Of a stretch of 21,973 bases of DNA, positions 1-7,249 are shown one piece after another. The notes beneath the pieces were generated by a model, which searched no databases, was not told where the DNA came from, and saw only the letters and a list, made by a program, of their open reading frames with translations. The stretch's first letter is position 1, and each line of letters starts with the position of its first letter. The stretch spans positions 1 to 21,973 of the forward strand of contig JAQCNK010000338.1 in NCBI GenBank assembly GCA_028275075.1. Direction: 5' to 3'. The position numbers were made by a program, and so were the translations under genes. This DNA comes from Haloarcula sp. Its GTDB lineage: Archaea > Halobacteriota > Halobacteria > Halobacteriales > Haloarculaceae.

Positions 1-22
1 CAGCGACGCCGCGACGGGGTGA
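1..22 (+). CDS. C-terminal tail of upstream gene, possibly XPB-type helicase (partial)
   Basis: Only the last six codons and a TGA stop (bases 20-22) would lie inside the window, reading SDAATG. The next gene starts seven bases later, which fits an operon. In many archaea the DUF790/Bax1 nuclease gene directly follows the XPB (Rad25) helicase gene, so the upstream gene is inferred from its neighbour, not from its own sequence. Another frame also runs into a stop at 24-26, so even the frame is uncertain. Confidence 0.3.
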
Positions 23-28
23 GTAGCA

Positions 29-1381
29 GTGCTGACAGCTGACCTCGCACGCTCGCGGACACGTGATGGTGAAGTCCGCCCGCTGTTCATCGATATCTCC
101 GATGAGCGGTATCGGTCGACTGCGGCTACACTCATTGATATCTTTGAGAACCACCTCGGCGAACCAAAGGGGGATCTCGAAGCTGCCATCGACGACCTAA
201 CCGTCGACAATACCGACTACAAAATCGTCCAGGGACTGGCGAAGCTACTGAAAGACGAGTGTGAGTTCGAGCAACAGGCTGCAGTCGACCCTCAAGAGAT
301 CCGCCAGCGACTGTTCGAACGCGCGAACGAGCAGTATCCAATCGTGCGCCAACCCACGCTCGGGGAGGACACACAGAAACTCGAAGTGTACAGCGCTGTT
401 GCCGACGACCTCGGCATCTCTCTCGAAGACTGTTACCGTGGGATGTACGCGGATTTAGACGATAACAAGCTCTTGGTTCGATTCGGTGATCAGACCCTTG
501 AGGACTACGGTACTGCTGAGACCACGTCGACGACGAAGCTGACGGGCAACAGCAAGCAGGCCTACGACCAGACAGCCCAGACCGTTGACTGGCTGCTAGC
601 ACGGTATAATTTAGCGCTGGCCCAAGCCGTCCTCTACGACGCGTCAAAGATGCGGATTCGGGTCTGGGACCACTTCGGAACGGTGTTCAGCTACATGAAG
701 CTGTTCGGGTTGATGCACCGGATCTATCCCATCGATGGCGACGGTACCCGCGTTTCCAGTACCGACCTTGCCGCGGGCTACGAGGCCGAACTCGACGGCC
801 CGGCCTCCCTGTTTCGGAAGTCCCAGAAGTACGGGATTCGGATGGCAAACTTCCTCCCAGCGTTGCCGCTGTGTGACCGCTGGGAGATGCGGGCAGAGAT
901 TCTGGACGACGATACGGTCAGCGCCAGCAACCGCCTCACACTTGACCACAGCGACGGCCTCGTCTCACACTACAGCACGGGCCAGCAGTTCGATAGCGAC
1001 ATCGAACGCACACTCGCCCGGAAGTGGGAGCGAGCGAACACTGACTGGGCCCTCCAGCGCGAGGCCGATGTCTTCGACCTCGGCGCGGAGGTGATGATTC
1101 CGGATTTCGCCATCGAACACCCCGATGGCAGACGGGCGATTATCGAGATTGTGGGTTTCTGGACCCCGGAGTATTTGCAGTCGAAACTGGCGAAGATTCG
1201 GCAGGTCGATGCCGACAATTTCGTGCTTGCGGTTTCGGAGCGACTCGACTGTGCCGACGAGGACTTCGGGGATACGGCGGAGCGGGTCCTGTGGTTCAAA
1301 AGTGGGATTCACGTCTACGACGTGGTCGAACTGGCCGAGGCGTACGCGTCCAACAGCAACATCGAGACGGACCACAATTAA
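29..1381 (+). CDS. DUF790 family nuclease, Bax1-like partner of XPB helicase
   Basis: A 450-residue protein of the DUF790 family, whose archaeal members (Bax1) are structure-specific endonucleases that bind XPB helicase and act in DNA repair, probably nucleotide excision. The N-terminal half is the long family-specific region. The C-terminal part carries a PD-(D/E)xK-type core: E326 in FDSDIERTLA, the PDF at residues 358-360 and the strand IIEIVGFW with E373. Length fits the family. The start is GTG, and no better ATG exists before the conserved N-terminus MLTADLARSR. It lies seven bases after an apparent upstream stop, so it is probably translated with that gene. It converges on the methyltransferase gene across 128 bases. 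The family call is firm; the partnership with XPB here is inferred because the helicase lies outside the window. Confidence 0.88.
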   Translation: MLTADLARSRTRDGEVRPLFIDISDERYRSTAATLIDIFENHLGEPKGDLEAAIDDLTVDNTDYKIVQGLAKLLKDECEFEQQAAVDPQEIRQRLFERANEQYPIVRQPTLGEDTQKLEVYSAVADDLGISLEDCYRGMYADLDDNKLLVRFGDQTLEDYGTAETTSTTKLTGNSKQAYDQTAQTVDWLLARYNLALAQAVLYDASKMRIRVWDHFGTVFSYMKLFGLMHRIYPIDGDGTRVSSTDLAAGYEAELDGPASLFRKSQKYGIRMANFLPALPLCDRWEMRAEILDDDTVSASNRLTLDHSDGLVSHYSTGQQFDSDIERTLARKWERANTDWALQREADVFDLGAEVMIPDFAIEHPDGRRAIIEIVGFWTPEYLQSKLAKIRQVDADNFVLAVSERLDCADEDFGDTAERVLWFKSGIHVYDVVELAEAYASNSNIETDHN

Positions 1382-1509
1382 CGGCGTGCAGCGTGTCACA
1401 GAAGCGTTCACAGCCGATTTACGCCCACTCATACGTCCCGTCTGTCGGTCCAGCCAGCTATATCGGTGAGAGAGCGGTCCCCCTCGACGCCGACTTGCGT
1501 GGGTTCCGA

Positions 1510-2505
1510 TCATTCATTACAGAAGACGAGGATGTTCTGGTGGACCATCGAGGGGACAAAAGAGAACGGATAGCCGTAGACGTGAAGATCTTTCGAGGGG
1601 TCGTACCAGACGAGATTAGCCTTCATCGTGTAGCCGGCGGCCTCGATCCGGTCGGCCAGTTCGGCCGAGAGCATGTTGTAGGACTGGTCGCGGTACATGT
1701 CGCCGATGAAGACTGCGACGTAGCCGTCGGGCTTGACGACGCGGCGGAACTGCTCGAATTTCGCTTCCATCTCGTCGAGCCAGTTGGCTTTCGACTGGTG
1801 GTCGTCGCCGTCGAAGTCACCCAGCTTACTGTCGCGGGTTTCGGCCTCATTGCGGGTCTGTTCGACCTTGTCCATGTCCCAGTAGGGGACGTCTGTCAGC
1901 AGGAAGTCGACGGTGTCGGTCTCGACGTCCTCGACGAGGTCGGTACAGTCGCCGTGGCGGAGTTCCTGGCGGGTGAGGGGACCCTCCCCGCGGGCCTCGC
2001 GTTCGGCGTTCTCCCGTTCGAGCACCGTCTCGTAGATATCTATCCAGCGGTCGTTGCGTTCGAATCCGACGGCGTCGCGGTGGCCGGTACCCTCGTACTC
2101 GGCGAGTGAGGCCCCCAGTAACGTGCCACCGACACCGGCAAAGGGATCGAGTACGAGATCGCCGGCCTTGCTGAACCGCTGGACCAGTGCCAGACAGAGC
2201 CGCGGGGGTTTCTGGCCGCCGTGTTCGCTCCGCAGGTCATGCTGAAGGGCTGGCGGGTACTGCTCCGGGATGACGGACTTGGTCGCGAACTTCCACTCCC
2301 GGCCCGTGAGGTCGTTGACCCGGTTGCGCTCGTCGTAGATGCCCCGATCCTCGACGTAGCGCTGATGGTCTGCGAGTTTCCCGGTGTCGACAACCGTGCC
2401 GTCCTCGACGGGGAGCGCATCGGCCTTCGCCCGGTCTTCGTCGAAGTCGCCGTCCTCGGTGGTGAACAGACGGCTTTGCCTGTGATCGGACGACTCGTCG
2501 CTCAT
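1510..2505 (-). CDS. DNA methyltransferase (SAM-dependent, amino-methyltransferase type)
   Basis: A 331-residue SAM-dependent methyltransferase that probably methylates adenine N6 or cytosine N4 in DNA. A motif X-like stretch (GGQKPPRLCLALVQRF, residues 97-111) leads into motif I, DPFAGVGG (120-127). An acidic residue after the next strand follows (FER, E149), then motif IV as TDVPYW (204-209). Order X-I-IV resembles the gamma arrangement. Motif IV is unusual, with Val where DPPY/SPPY enzymes have the first Pro. The ATG at 2505 was chosen because the conserved acidic sequence begins there; the longer upstream reading is basic and unlike a halophilic protein. There is no restriction endonuclease gene beside it, so it looks like an orphan modification enzyme. 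An RNA methyltransferase role is less likely because no THUMP or other RNA-binding domain is visible. The target sequence cannot be told. Confidence 0.8.
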   Translation of the reverse strand: MSDESSDHRQSRLFTTEDGDFDEDRAKADALPVEDGTVVDTGKLADHQRYVEDRGIYDERNRVNDLTGREWKFATKSVIPEQYPPALQHDLRSEHGGQKPPRLCLALVQRFSKAGDLVLDPFAGVGGTLLGASLAEYEGTGHRDAVGFERNDRWIDIYETVLERENAEREARGEGPLTRQELRHGDCTDLVEDVETDTVDFLLTDVPYWDMDKVEQTRNEAETRDSKLGDFDGDDHQSKANWLDEMEAKFEQFRRVVKPDGYVAVFIGDMYRDQSYNMLSAELADRIEAAGYTMKANLVWYDPSKDLHVYGYPFSFVPSMVHQNILVFCNE

Positions 2506-2663
2506 ACAGTCCTGTTGTGTCCACCCGGTGGTTAAGTGTAGCCACTGGGGGATCACGGAACGGACGTGTGGGCGGTGGCAGTCGAGCCGGCGCCCGAAGG
2601 CGTTCTGACACAGTGCGAAGTCCAAACGCTCATCTTCGATGCCGAGTCAGATACGACCAGCAG
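2506..2663. promoter_or_regulatory. Divergent intergenic region between methyltransferase and GH13 genes
   Basis: This 158-base spacer must hold the promoters of both divergent genes. I see no convincing TATA box for either one. The open frames running through it are arginine- and serine-rich, unlike the acidic proteins on either side, so they are read as non-coding. Confidence 0.4.
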
Positions 2664-4883
2664 ATGGGACGCCAGCCGCCACTCGAGAGCCACCATCCCG
2701 GACCGCCGCGGTTCGTGGAACTCGGCGACCGAATCGTTGACCCCGTCTTCGTCGATGTCGAACACGGGTTCGACCGGGACAATCTCGCGCCCACGATAGC
2801 GGGGTCACCCGAACGTGACCCGGAGAACTACGATGGCGACGCGTTTACGTGGTCCGTCGCGTCCCGGCCGTCGGGGAGCACCGCCGTGGTACAGTACGCC
2901 TCGACACCGCATGACGGCCGCGATCGGTACGACCACGGACTCCACAACACCGCGGAGTTCGACCCCGACGAGCCCGGGACCTACGTCCTCGAAGTTGACG
3001 CCCCCGACGGGACCCACGAGCTGACGATACGGGTCTTCGACGGCACAACGCGCGACGAGGCAACCGATGGCATCGGCGGACCCGGGGCAGTCAGCGCCGG
3101 CGGGCCGCCACGCGTCGATCTGGACGGCCGCTACGACCCGGCGACCGACGAGTTCGTGGTCGAGTCAAATGCCGAACTCGCGCCGGACAGCCACGCCGTC
3201 GCGACGGAGCTCGAAGTCGAATTTCTCCCCCACGACGCAAGCGGGCTCGACGCGGCAGCCATTGCAGTCGAAGGGACGACGGCGCGGATACCCGCAAGCG
3301 CGCTCGACGGGCCGACGAGGCTCTTCGCAGCGCCCTTCGACGGCCGCCGCGTCGGCGTGCGCGACGAAATCCTGTTAGACCCTGAGAACAAGGCCGTCTC
3401 GCTACCCAACCGGCCGCCAGACTGGCTCGACGACGCTGTCGTCTACGAGATCTTCACGCGCTCGTTCGCCGGCGAACCCGACGGAACCACCTTTGACGTG
3501 CTGACCGACCGCGTCGAGTATCTGGACTGGCTGGGTGTCGACGTGGTGTGGCTGACGCCTATCGTCCCCGCCTGGAGTCCAACCGTCGAGACGGCCCCCG
3601 GCGGGCCACACGGCTACAGTACTGCGGACTACTTCGATGTGGCCCCGGACCTCGGAACCATCGAGGCGTTCGACGCGTTCGTCGACCGGTGTCACGACCA
3701 CGGCATCCGCGTCTGTTTCGACCTCGTCGTGAACCACTGCGGCTGGACCCATCCGTTCTTCCAGGACACGATTGCGAAGCTGGGCGAGGCGCCCGAAGAC
3801 CCCTCCCAGTTCCCGGCTATCGAGGCCTGGGATAGCGACTCGGAATACTTCGACTGGTTTGACCGCCAGCGAGGCGCGAACGGCCCCGACGCCGCGCCGG
3901 CCCAGACGAGTTTCTTTGGGGTGCGGCTCCAGCCCAACCTCAACCACGGCAATCTCGCACTGCGGGAACACCTGCTCGCCGCTGTGGAGTACTGGGCCGA
4001 GCGGGTCGATGGCTTCCGCTGTGATATCGCCTGGGGAGTGCCCCACAGCTTCTGGGCGGAGGTCCGCGAGCGAGTGCGAGCCATGGATTCCGAGTTCCTC
4101 CTGCTTGACGAGGCTATCCCCCGGACGCCTACCTTCGCCGCCTCGGAGTTCGACTGTCACTTCGACACGACCGGATTTACTGATACGGCTCACGCGGTCG
4201 CTCGCGGCGAGCGACCGCCCAGCGACCTGCTCGACGCCATCGAGGCACGCGAACGTGACGGCTTTCCCCGGCATACCCGGCTGCTCAACGCCACCGAGAA
4301 CCACGACGAGGCCCGCCTGGCCCACGAAGCCGCCGTCGGCCACCGTGAGACGCCAGCAGCCGTCGCGCGCGCCGCGGCCGCCGCTGCGTTCACGCTTCCC
4401 GGCGTTCCGATGCTCTACTACGGTCAGGAGCGACTCATCACCGACCACGGCCAGCGTCGCGAGTTCCCCTACGCCGGCGACCCGGACAGGGCCGACGACA
4501 TCGAACGAGACCCCTACAAGCGGGCGTTTATGAACTGGGACGAATACCCCGAGGCGCACCTCGATTTCTATCGAGAACTGGTTTCGTACTACCACGACTC
4601 GCCTGTCTTGGGGCCGCGTGCAGACCTCGTCCGCGCGGCGTACCGGACCGAAACACCCGACGACGTGCTGGTCTTCGGCCGCGACGCGGGCGACGAGAAA
4701 CGGCTCGTCATCGTCAACTTCGCCGCCGATTCCCGGCGGGTTGATCTCCGGCCGGTGGTCGACACGACAGACCGGTTCACCGGGCGGGACGTGTCCGTCG
4801 CCCACAGCGACGACGCGGTCACCGTCGAGGTCGACCGGTTGGCGGTGCTGCCGACGCCGACGCTGTTCGACCGGGGAAACTGA
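2664..4883 (+). CDS. GH13 alpha-amylase family glycosidase
   Basis: A 739-residue glycoside hydrolase of clan GH13, acting on alpha-glucans or maltodextrins. Residues 20-127 form a beta-rich Ig/PKD-like region and a second beta region follows. The (beta/alpha)8 barrel begins at YEIFTRSF (261-268). The four GH13 signatures are present: DLVVNH (353-358), GFRCD with nucleophile D454, LLLDE with acid/base E483, and ENHDEA with H547 and D548. A C-terminal beta domain (about 650-739) ends the protein. There is no signal peptide or Tat motif, so it is probably cytoplasmic, such as a cyclomaltodextrinase/neopullulanase-like or maltogenic enzyme. The ATG at 2664 was chosen because the acidic conserved sequence starts there; the longer GTG reading adds a basic, low-complexity extension. 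Exact specificity cannot be read from the motifs. Confidence 0.9.
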   Translation: MGRQPPLESHHPGPPRFVELGDRIVDPVFVDVEHGFDRDNLAPTIAGSPERDPENYDGDAFTWSVASRPSGSTAVVQYASTPHDGRDRYDHGLHNTAEFDPDEPGTYVLEVDAPDGTHELTIRVFDGTTRDEATDGIGGPGAVSAGGPPRVDLDGRYDPATDEFVVESNAELAPDSHAVATELEVEFLPHDASGLDAAAIAVEGTTARIPASALDGPTRLFAAPFDGRRVGVRDEILLDPENKAVSLPNRPPDWLDDAVVYEIFTRSFAGEPDGTTFDVLTDRVEYLDWLGVDVVWLTPIVPAWSPTVETAPGGPHGYSTADYFDVAPDLGTIEAFDAFVDRCHDHGIRVCFDLVVNHCGWTHPFFQDTIAKLGEAPEDPSQFPAIEAWDSDSEYFDWFDRQRGANGPDAAPAQTSFFGVRLQPNLNHGNLALREHLLAAVEYWAERVDGFRCDIAWGVPHSFWAEVRERVRAMDSEFLLLDEAIPRTPTFAASEFDCHFDTTGFTDTAHAVARGERPPSDLLDAIEARERDGFPRHTRLLNATENHDEARLAHEAAVGHRETPAAVARAAAAAAFTLPGVPMLYYGQERLITDHGQRREFPYAGDPDRADDIERDPYKRAFMNWDEYPEAHLDFYRELVSYYHDSPVLGPRADLVRAAYRTETPDDVLVFGRDAGDEKRLVIVNFAADSRRVDLRPVVDTTDRFTGRDVSVAHSDDAVTVEVDRLAVLPTPTLFDRGN

Positions 4884-4906
4884 TACGCTCGGTTGTACCG
4901 ATACGG

Positions 4907-5416
4907 CTAGTAGTCGTAGACGGCGGCGACGATACCGGCGGTCTGACCGACGTTCGCCATGGTCAGCCCCGCCAGGACCAGCGCCGAGAGGGTCCAGAAG
5001 ACCCCGCCGACGTAGACGACAGCGCCGACGGCACTCAGCGCGCCGCCGAGGCTGTAGGCCCGCGGGCGACGGTCGAGACGCTGACCGGTCGCGACCAGAC
5101 CGGCAGCGGGGACGAGCATCCAGCCGACCACAGTCACCGTCAGGAACCGCTCGACCGGCGGGGTAGCAAAGAGAGCGACGGTTCCGACGAGTGTGAGACC
5201 GAGTCCCGCCACGAGGACGCGCCGCCACTCCAGCAAGATGCCGTCGCTCATCTCCCGCCAGGAGAGGACGGTAAAGGTCGCGATGATGGCGTCCATCACC
5301 AGATGGGCGATGAGGACAGTCCTGGTGGCAAGCAACTCAAGATGGGCCGCGGTCGCGAAGCTCCATGCCAGTGGGACGAGCACGACGGGGCCGTTCTCGC
5401 GCAGTCGACGCAACAT
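4907..5416 (-). CDS. Small multi-pass membrane protein, unknown function
   Basis: A 169-residue integral membrane protein with about five hydrophobic segments: residues 8-25, 33-52, 66-85, 91-108 and a long stretch near 125-165. The N-terminus MLRRLRENG is basic, as expected for the cytoplasmic side. I do not recognise the family. It converges on the GH13 gene with 23 bases between stops and is divergent from the cold-shock genes. No catalytic motif is visible, and neither neighbour suggests a role. Confidence 0.65.
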   Translation of the reverse strand: MLRRLRENGPVVLVPLAWSFATAAHLELLATRTVLIAHLVMDAIIATFTVLSWREMSDGILLEWRRVLVAGLGLTLVGTVALFATPPVERFLTVTVVGWMLVPAAGLVATGQRLDRRPRAYSLGGALSAVGAVVYVGGVFWTLSALVLAGLTMANVGQTAGIVAAVYDY

Positions 5417-5463
5417 ACCACACAGTTACCATCGACCCACAAGAGCGGTGTGGCTCCGACAGG

Positions 5464-5497
5464 GGTGGTGGCACTACGTATCACGCCCCACACCACC
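5464..5497. repeat. Short inverted repeat upstream of the cold-shock genes
   Basis: GGTGGTG at 5464-5470 is matched by CACCACC at 5491-5497 with a 20-base spacer. It lies about 50 bases upstream of the proposed TATA box of the first cold-shock gene and within the divergent region shared with the membrane-protein gene. It could be an operator or chance in GC-rich DNA. Confidence 0.25.
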
Positions 5498-5542
5498 GGT
5501 ATCGGGCGATTAGGCGATTTCGGGTGTGGGCATCGTACCGAC

Positions 5543-5578
5543 ACTGTTATGGGTCGTGCCGGACTTTCTCTAATCGCA
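5543..5578 (+). promoter_or_regulatory. Promoter of the cold-shock gene array
   Basis: A TATA-like CTGTTATGG lies at 5544-5552, centred about 30 bases ahead of the ATG at 5579. That spacing would give a leaderless or nearly leaderless transcript, common in haloarchaea. No comparable element lies ahead of the second and third genes, so one promoter probably serves all three. Confidence 0.5.
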
Positions 5579-5773
5579 ATGGCGAAAGGAACGGTTGATT
5601 TCTTCAACGACACTGGCGGTTACGGTTTCATCGAGACTGAGGACGCGGACGAAGACGTCTTCTTCCACATGGAAGACATCGGCGGCCCGGACCTCGAGGA
5701 AGGACAGGAGCTCGAATTCGACATCGAGCAGGCGGACAAGGGTCCGCGAGCTAACAACGTGGAGCGTCTCTAA
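5579..5773 (+). CDS. Cold-shock protein, first of three tandem copies
   Basis: A 64-residue CspA-type cold-shock domain protein, a single OB fold binding single-stranded RNA or DNA, usually an RNA chaperone. RNP1 is present as GGYGFI (13-18) and RNP2 as VFFHM (27-31). The protein is very acidic in the haloarchaeal way. It differs from its two downstream copies mainly at residues 5, 19, 21-23, 34, 45, 59 and 61. The ATG at 5579 gives the family's usual length; the reading frame is open further upstream but without relatedness. Its TAA is two bases from the next ATG. Confidence 0.93.
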   Translation: MAKGTVDFFNDTGGYGFIETEDADEDVFFHMEDIGGPDLEEGQELEFDIEQADKGPRANNVERL

Positions 5774-5775
5774 CG

Positions 5776-5970
5776 ATGGCGAAAGGCGAAGTTGATTTCT
5801 TCAACGACACGGGCGGCTACGGTTTCATCGACACTGACGAAGAAGACGAGGATGTCTTCTTCCACATGGAAGATGTTGGCGGCCCCGATCTCGAAGAGGG
5901 TCAAGAAGTCGAGTTCGACATCGAGCAGGCGGACAAGGGTCCGCGAGCGACCAACCTGGAGCGTCTCTAA
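5776..5970 (+). CDS. Cold-shock protein, second of three tandem copies
   Basis: A 64-residue cold-shock domain protein with RNP1 (GGYGFI) and RNP2 (VFFHM) as in its neighbours. It is set apart by Glu at position 5, the stretch DEEDED at 21-26, Val34 and Thr59. Its ATG follows the previous TAA by two bases (TAACGATG). The purine-rich GGAGCG near the end of the preceding gene may serve as ribosome-binding site, so translation is probably coupled along the array. It clearly arose by tandem duplication. Confidence 0.93.
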   Translation: MAKGEVDFFNDTGGYGFIDTDEEDEDVFFHMEDVGGPDLEEGQEVEFDIEQADKGPRATNLERL

Positions 5971-5972
5971 CG

Positions 5973-6167
5973 ATGGCGAAAGGCAAAGTCGATTTCTTCA
6001 ACGACACTGGTGGCTACGGCTTCATTGACACTGACGATGCGGACGAAGATGTCTTCTTCCACATGGAAGACATCGGCGGCCCTGACCTCGAAGAGGGGCA
6101 GGAAGTCGAGTTCGACATCGAGCAGGCGGACAAGGGTCCGCGCGCCAAGAACCTCGAGCGACTGTAA
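5973..6167 (+). CDS. Cold-shock protein, third of three tandem copies
   Basis: A 64-residue cold-shock domain protein with the same RNP1 and RNP2 motifs. Lys replaces Glu or Thr at position 5 and Lys replaces Thr or Asn at position 59, so this copy is slightly less acidic, possibly altering nucleic-acid contacts. It starts two bases after the previous TAA, in the same TAACGATG junction, with GGAGCG upstream. A hairpin begins at its stop codon. Whether the three proteins have separate roles or simply raise dosage cannot be told from sequence. Confidence 0.93.
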   Translation: MAKGKVDFFNDTGGYGFIDTDDADEDVFFHMEDIGGPDLEEGQEVEFDIEQADKGPRAKNLERL

Positions 6168-6182
6168 GACAGCTATCTGTCT
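6167..6182 (+). terminator. Hairpin at the end of the cold-shock array
   Basis: AGACAG and CTGTCT form a perfect 6-base stem with a CTAT loop, beginning in the TAA stop of the third gene. No long T run follows directly, so it may stabilise the 3' end rather than terminate by itself. Confidence 0.35.
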
Positions 6183-6203
6183 GCAGTTCGATTTCACACC
6201 CGA

Positions 6204-6219
6204 GTGACGGTTCCGTCAC
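6204..6219. repeat. Perfect short inverted repeat in the spacer after the cold-shock genes
   Basis: GTGACGG and CCGTCAC face each other across two bases, followed by a T-containing stretch (TACTCTTTACAC). It could be the real terminator of the cold-shock array or a protein-binding site. The spacer 6168-6425 (258 bases) holds no gene I can support. Confidence 0.35.
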
Positions 6220-6425
6220 TACGGTCGTACTCTTTACACCGGTAGCTATAGGCTCGTAGGCATATCCACGCCAGACCGTCGGCGTCGGCACCTCGGCTTG
6301 GAACGCTGTACTCGCCGCCGGCGGTGGCCGCGCAGGCGATCTGCTGATACTGTCGGCTGTCACATTACGGACGCATCCGGACCCCGGGCTGGGCGACTAT
6401 CTCCACGGACGTACAGCCAACAGTA

Positions 6426-7076
6426 TTACTCCTCGATGGGTGTGCGCCGCAACTCATCTAACTGGTCGCGCAGCCGAGACAGCTCCGTCTCAAGCTCTTC
6501 GCGACGGTCGATGAGCGTCGACAGCTCTTCGGTGTTGACCGAGAAGTCGTTCTCCAGGGCGACGTCGAGGGCGTCGGTGGTCGCGGCCGCCAGATCCGTC
6601 GAGACGCGTAACACCTCACTGGGCGTCCCACGGGACTCGTACAGCTCCTGCTCGCCCGATAGCGGGCTGTACGAGATCATCGGTGACTCGACGCTGTGGT
6701 GGTAGGTGACGGTGTAGCTCGTATCCGTGACGGGATTTAGCCGGTCCTCCGCGCGCTCCGTGCGGACGATGTTGAACGGCTCCCCGAGCGTCGGGTAGGT
6801 GTCGGCGAGGTCCCGGAGTCGGTCGGCCGCGGTCACATCTAGCTGGGCCTCGACGTCGCCAAAGAACTGCCGTGAGTTGGTGAGTGAGAACGCTACCGTG
6901 TAGAAGACAGATTCATCGCTGTCGGCGAGGTTCCGGAGCCGCTCGCGGACGTCCTCGTGGCGCCCCTCGATGGTGAGCTTCTCTAACTCCTCCAGCAGCG
7001 CCCGGACCCCCTCTTCCCGTTCGAGGAACGCCTCGACGATAGCGCCCGGCATCTCTTCGCCTTCGATATCGTCCAT
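6426..7076 (-). CDS. Acidic protein with C-terminal coiled coil, unknown function
   Basis: A 216-residue, soluble, acidic protein that I do not recognise. Residues 1-80 are mainly helical and charged. A middle region from about 100 to 160 looks beta-rich (TSYTVTYHHSVESP). The last 35 residues form a coiled-coil-like heptad pattern rich in Glu, Leu and Arg, ending in TPIEE. No signal peptide, membrane segment, cysteine pair or catalytic motif is visible. The ATG at 7076 has a TATA-like TGTTTACGC about 25 bases upstream on the same strand, supporting a leaderless start. It follows the NOS gene in the same direction but is separated from it by a T run and hairpin, so it is probably its own transcript. 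Confidence 0.7.
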   Translation of the reverse strand: MDDIEGEEMPGAIVEAFLEREEGVRALLEELEKLTIEGRHEDVRERLRNLADSDESVFYTVAFSLTNSRQFFGDVEAQLDVTAADRLRDLADTYPTLGEPFNIVRTERAEDRLNPVTDTSYTVTYHHSVESPMISYSPLSGEQELYESRGTPSEVLRVSTDLAAATTDALDVALENDFSVNTEELSTLIDRREELETELSRLRDQLDELRRTPIEE

Positions 7077-7156
7077 GCCCGTGCAAGGAAGCCACGCGTA
7101 AACAGTCTGTCGGCGGGCACACGCGTCATCCCGAAACGGCGTGTGCTTGTGAACTA

Positions 7157-7196
7157 CCCCACCCTGCTCGCGCTGACGCGCTCGCTGAGGGTGGGG
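7157..7196. mobile_element. Strong hairpin resembling an IS200/IS605-type element end (remnant)
   Basis: CCCCACCCT (7157-7165) pairs with AGGGTGGGG (7188-7196); inside it CGCG (7169-7172) and CGCG (7177-7180) form a second stem around CTGA. The flanks GTGAACTA and GCTTAGCGCC resemble the sequence I recall at the ends of haloarchaeal IS200/IS605 or TnpB-only elements. No tnpA or tnpB reading frame is nearby, so it would be a solo remnant. It could also act as a terminator between two minus-strand genes. The family link rests on memory of such ends. Confidence 0.45.
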
Positions 7197-7217
7197 GCTT
7201 AGCGCCTGCTATCAGCT

Positions 7218-7224
7218 AAAAAAA
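7218..7224 (-). terminator. T-run terminator candidate downstream of the NOS gene
   Basis: Seven A residues on the plus strand read as TTTTTTT on the minus strand, 26-32 bases past the NOS stop codon. T runs are the usual archaeal termination signal, and the adjacent hairpin may help. Confidence 0.55.
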
Positions 7225-7249
7225 CACTGTGACGGTCTACTGAGTAGAG

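Noticed and set aside
2517..2663. Extended start of the GH13 enzyme
   Set aside because: The extra 49 residues are Arg/Ser-rich and lie in the divergent promoter region.
3402..5228. 608-codon open frame on the minus strand
   Set aside because: It is antisense to the GH13 gene and overlaps the membrane-protein gene. Its composition is that of a GC-rich shadow frame.
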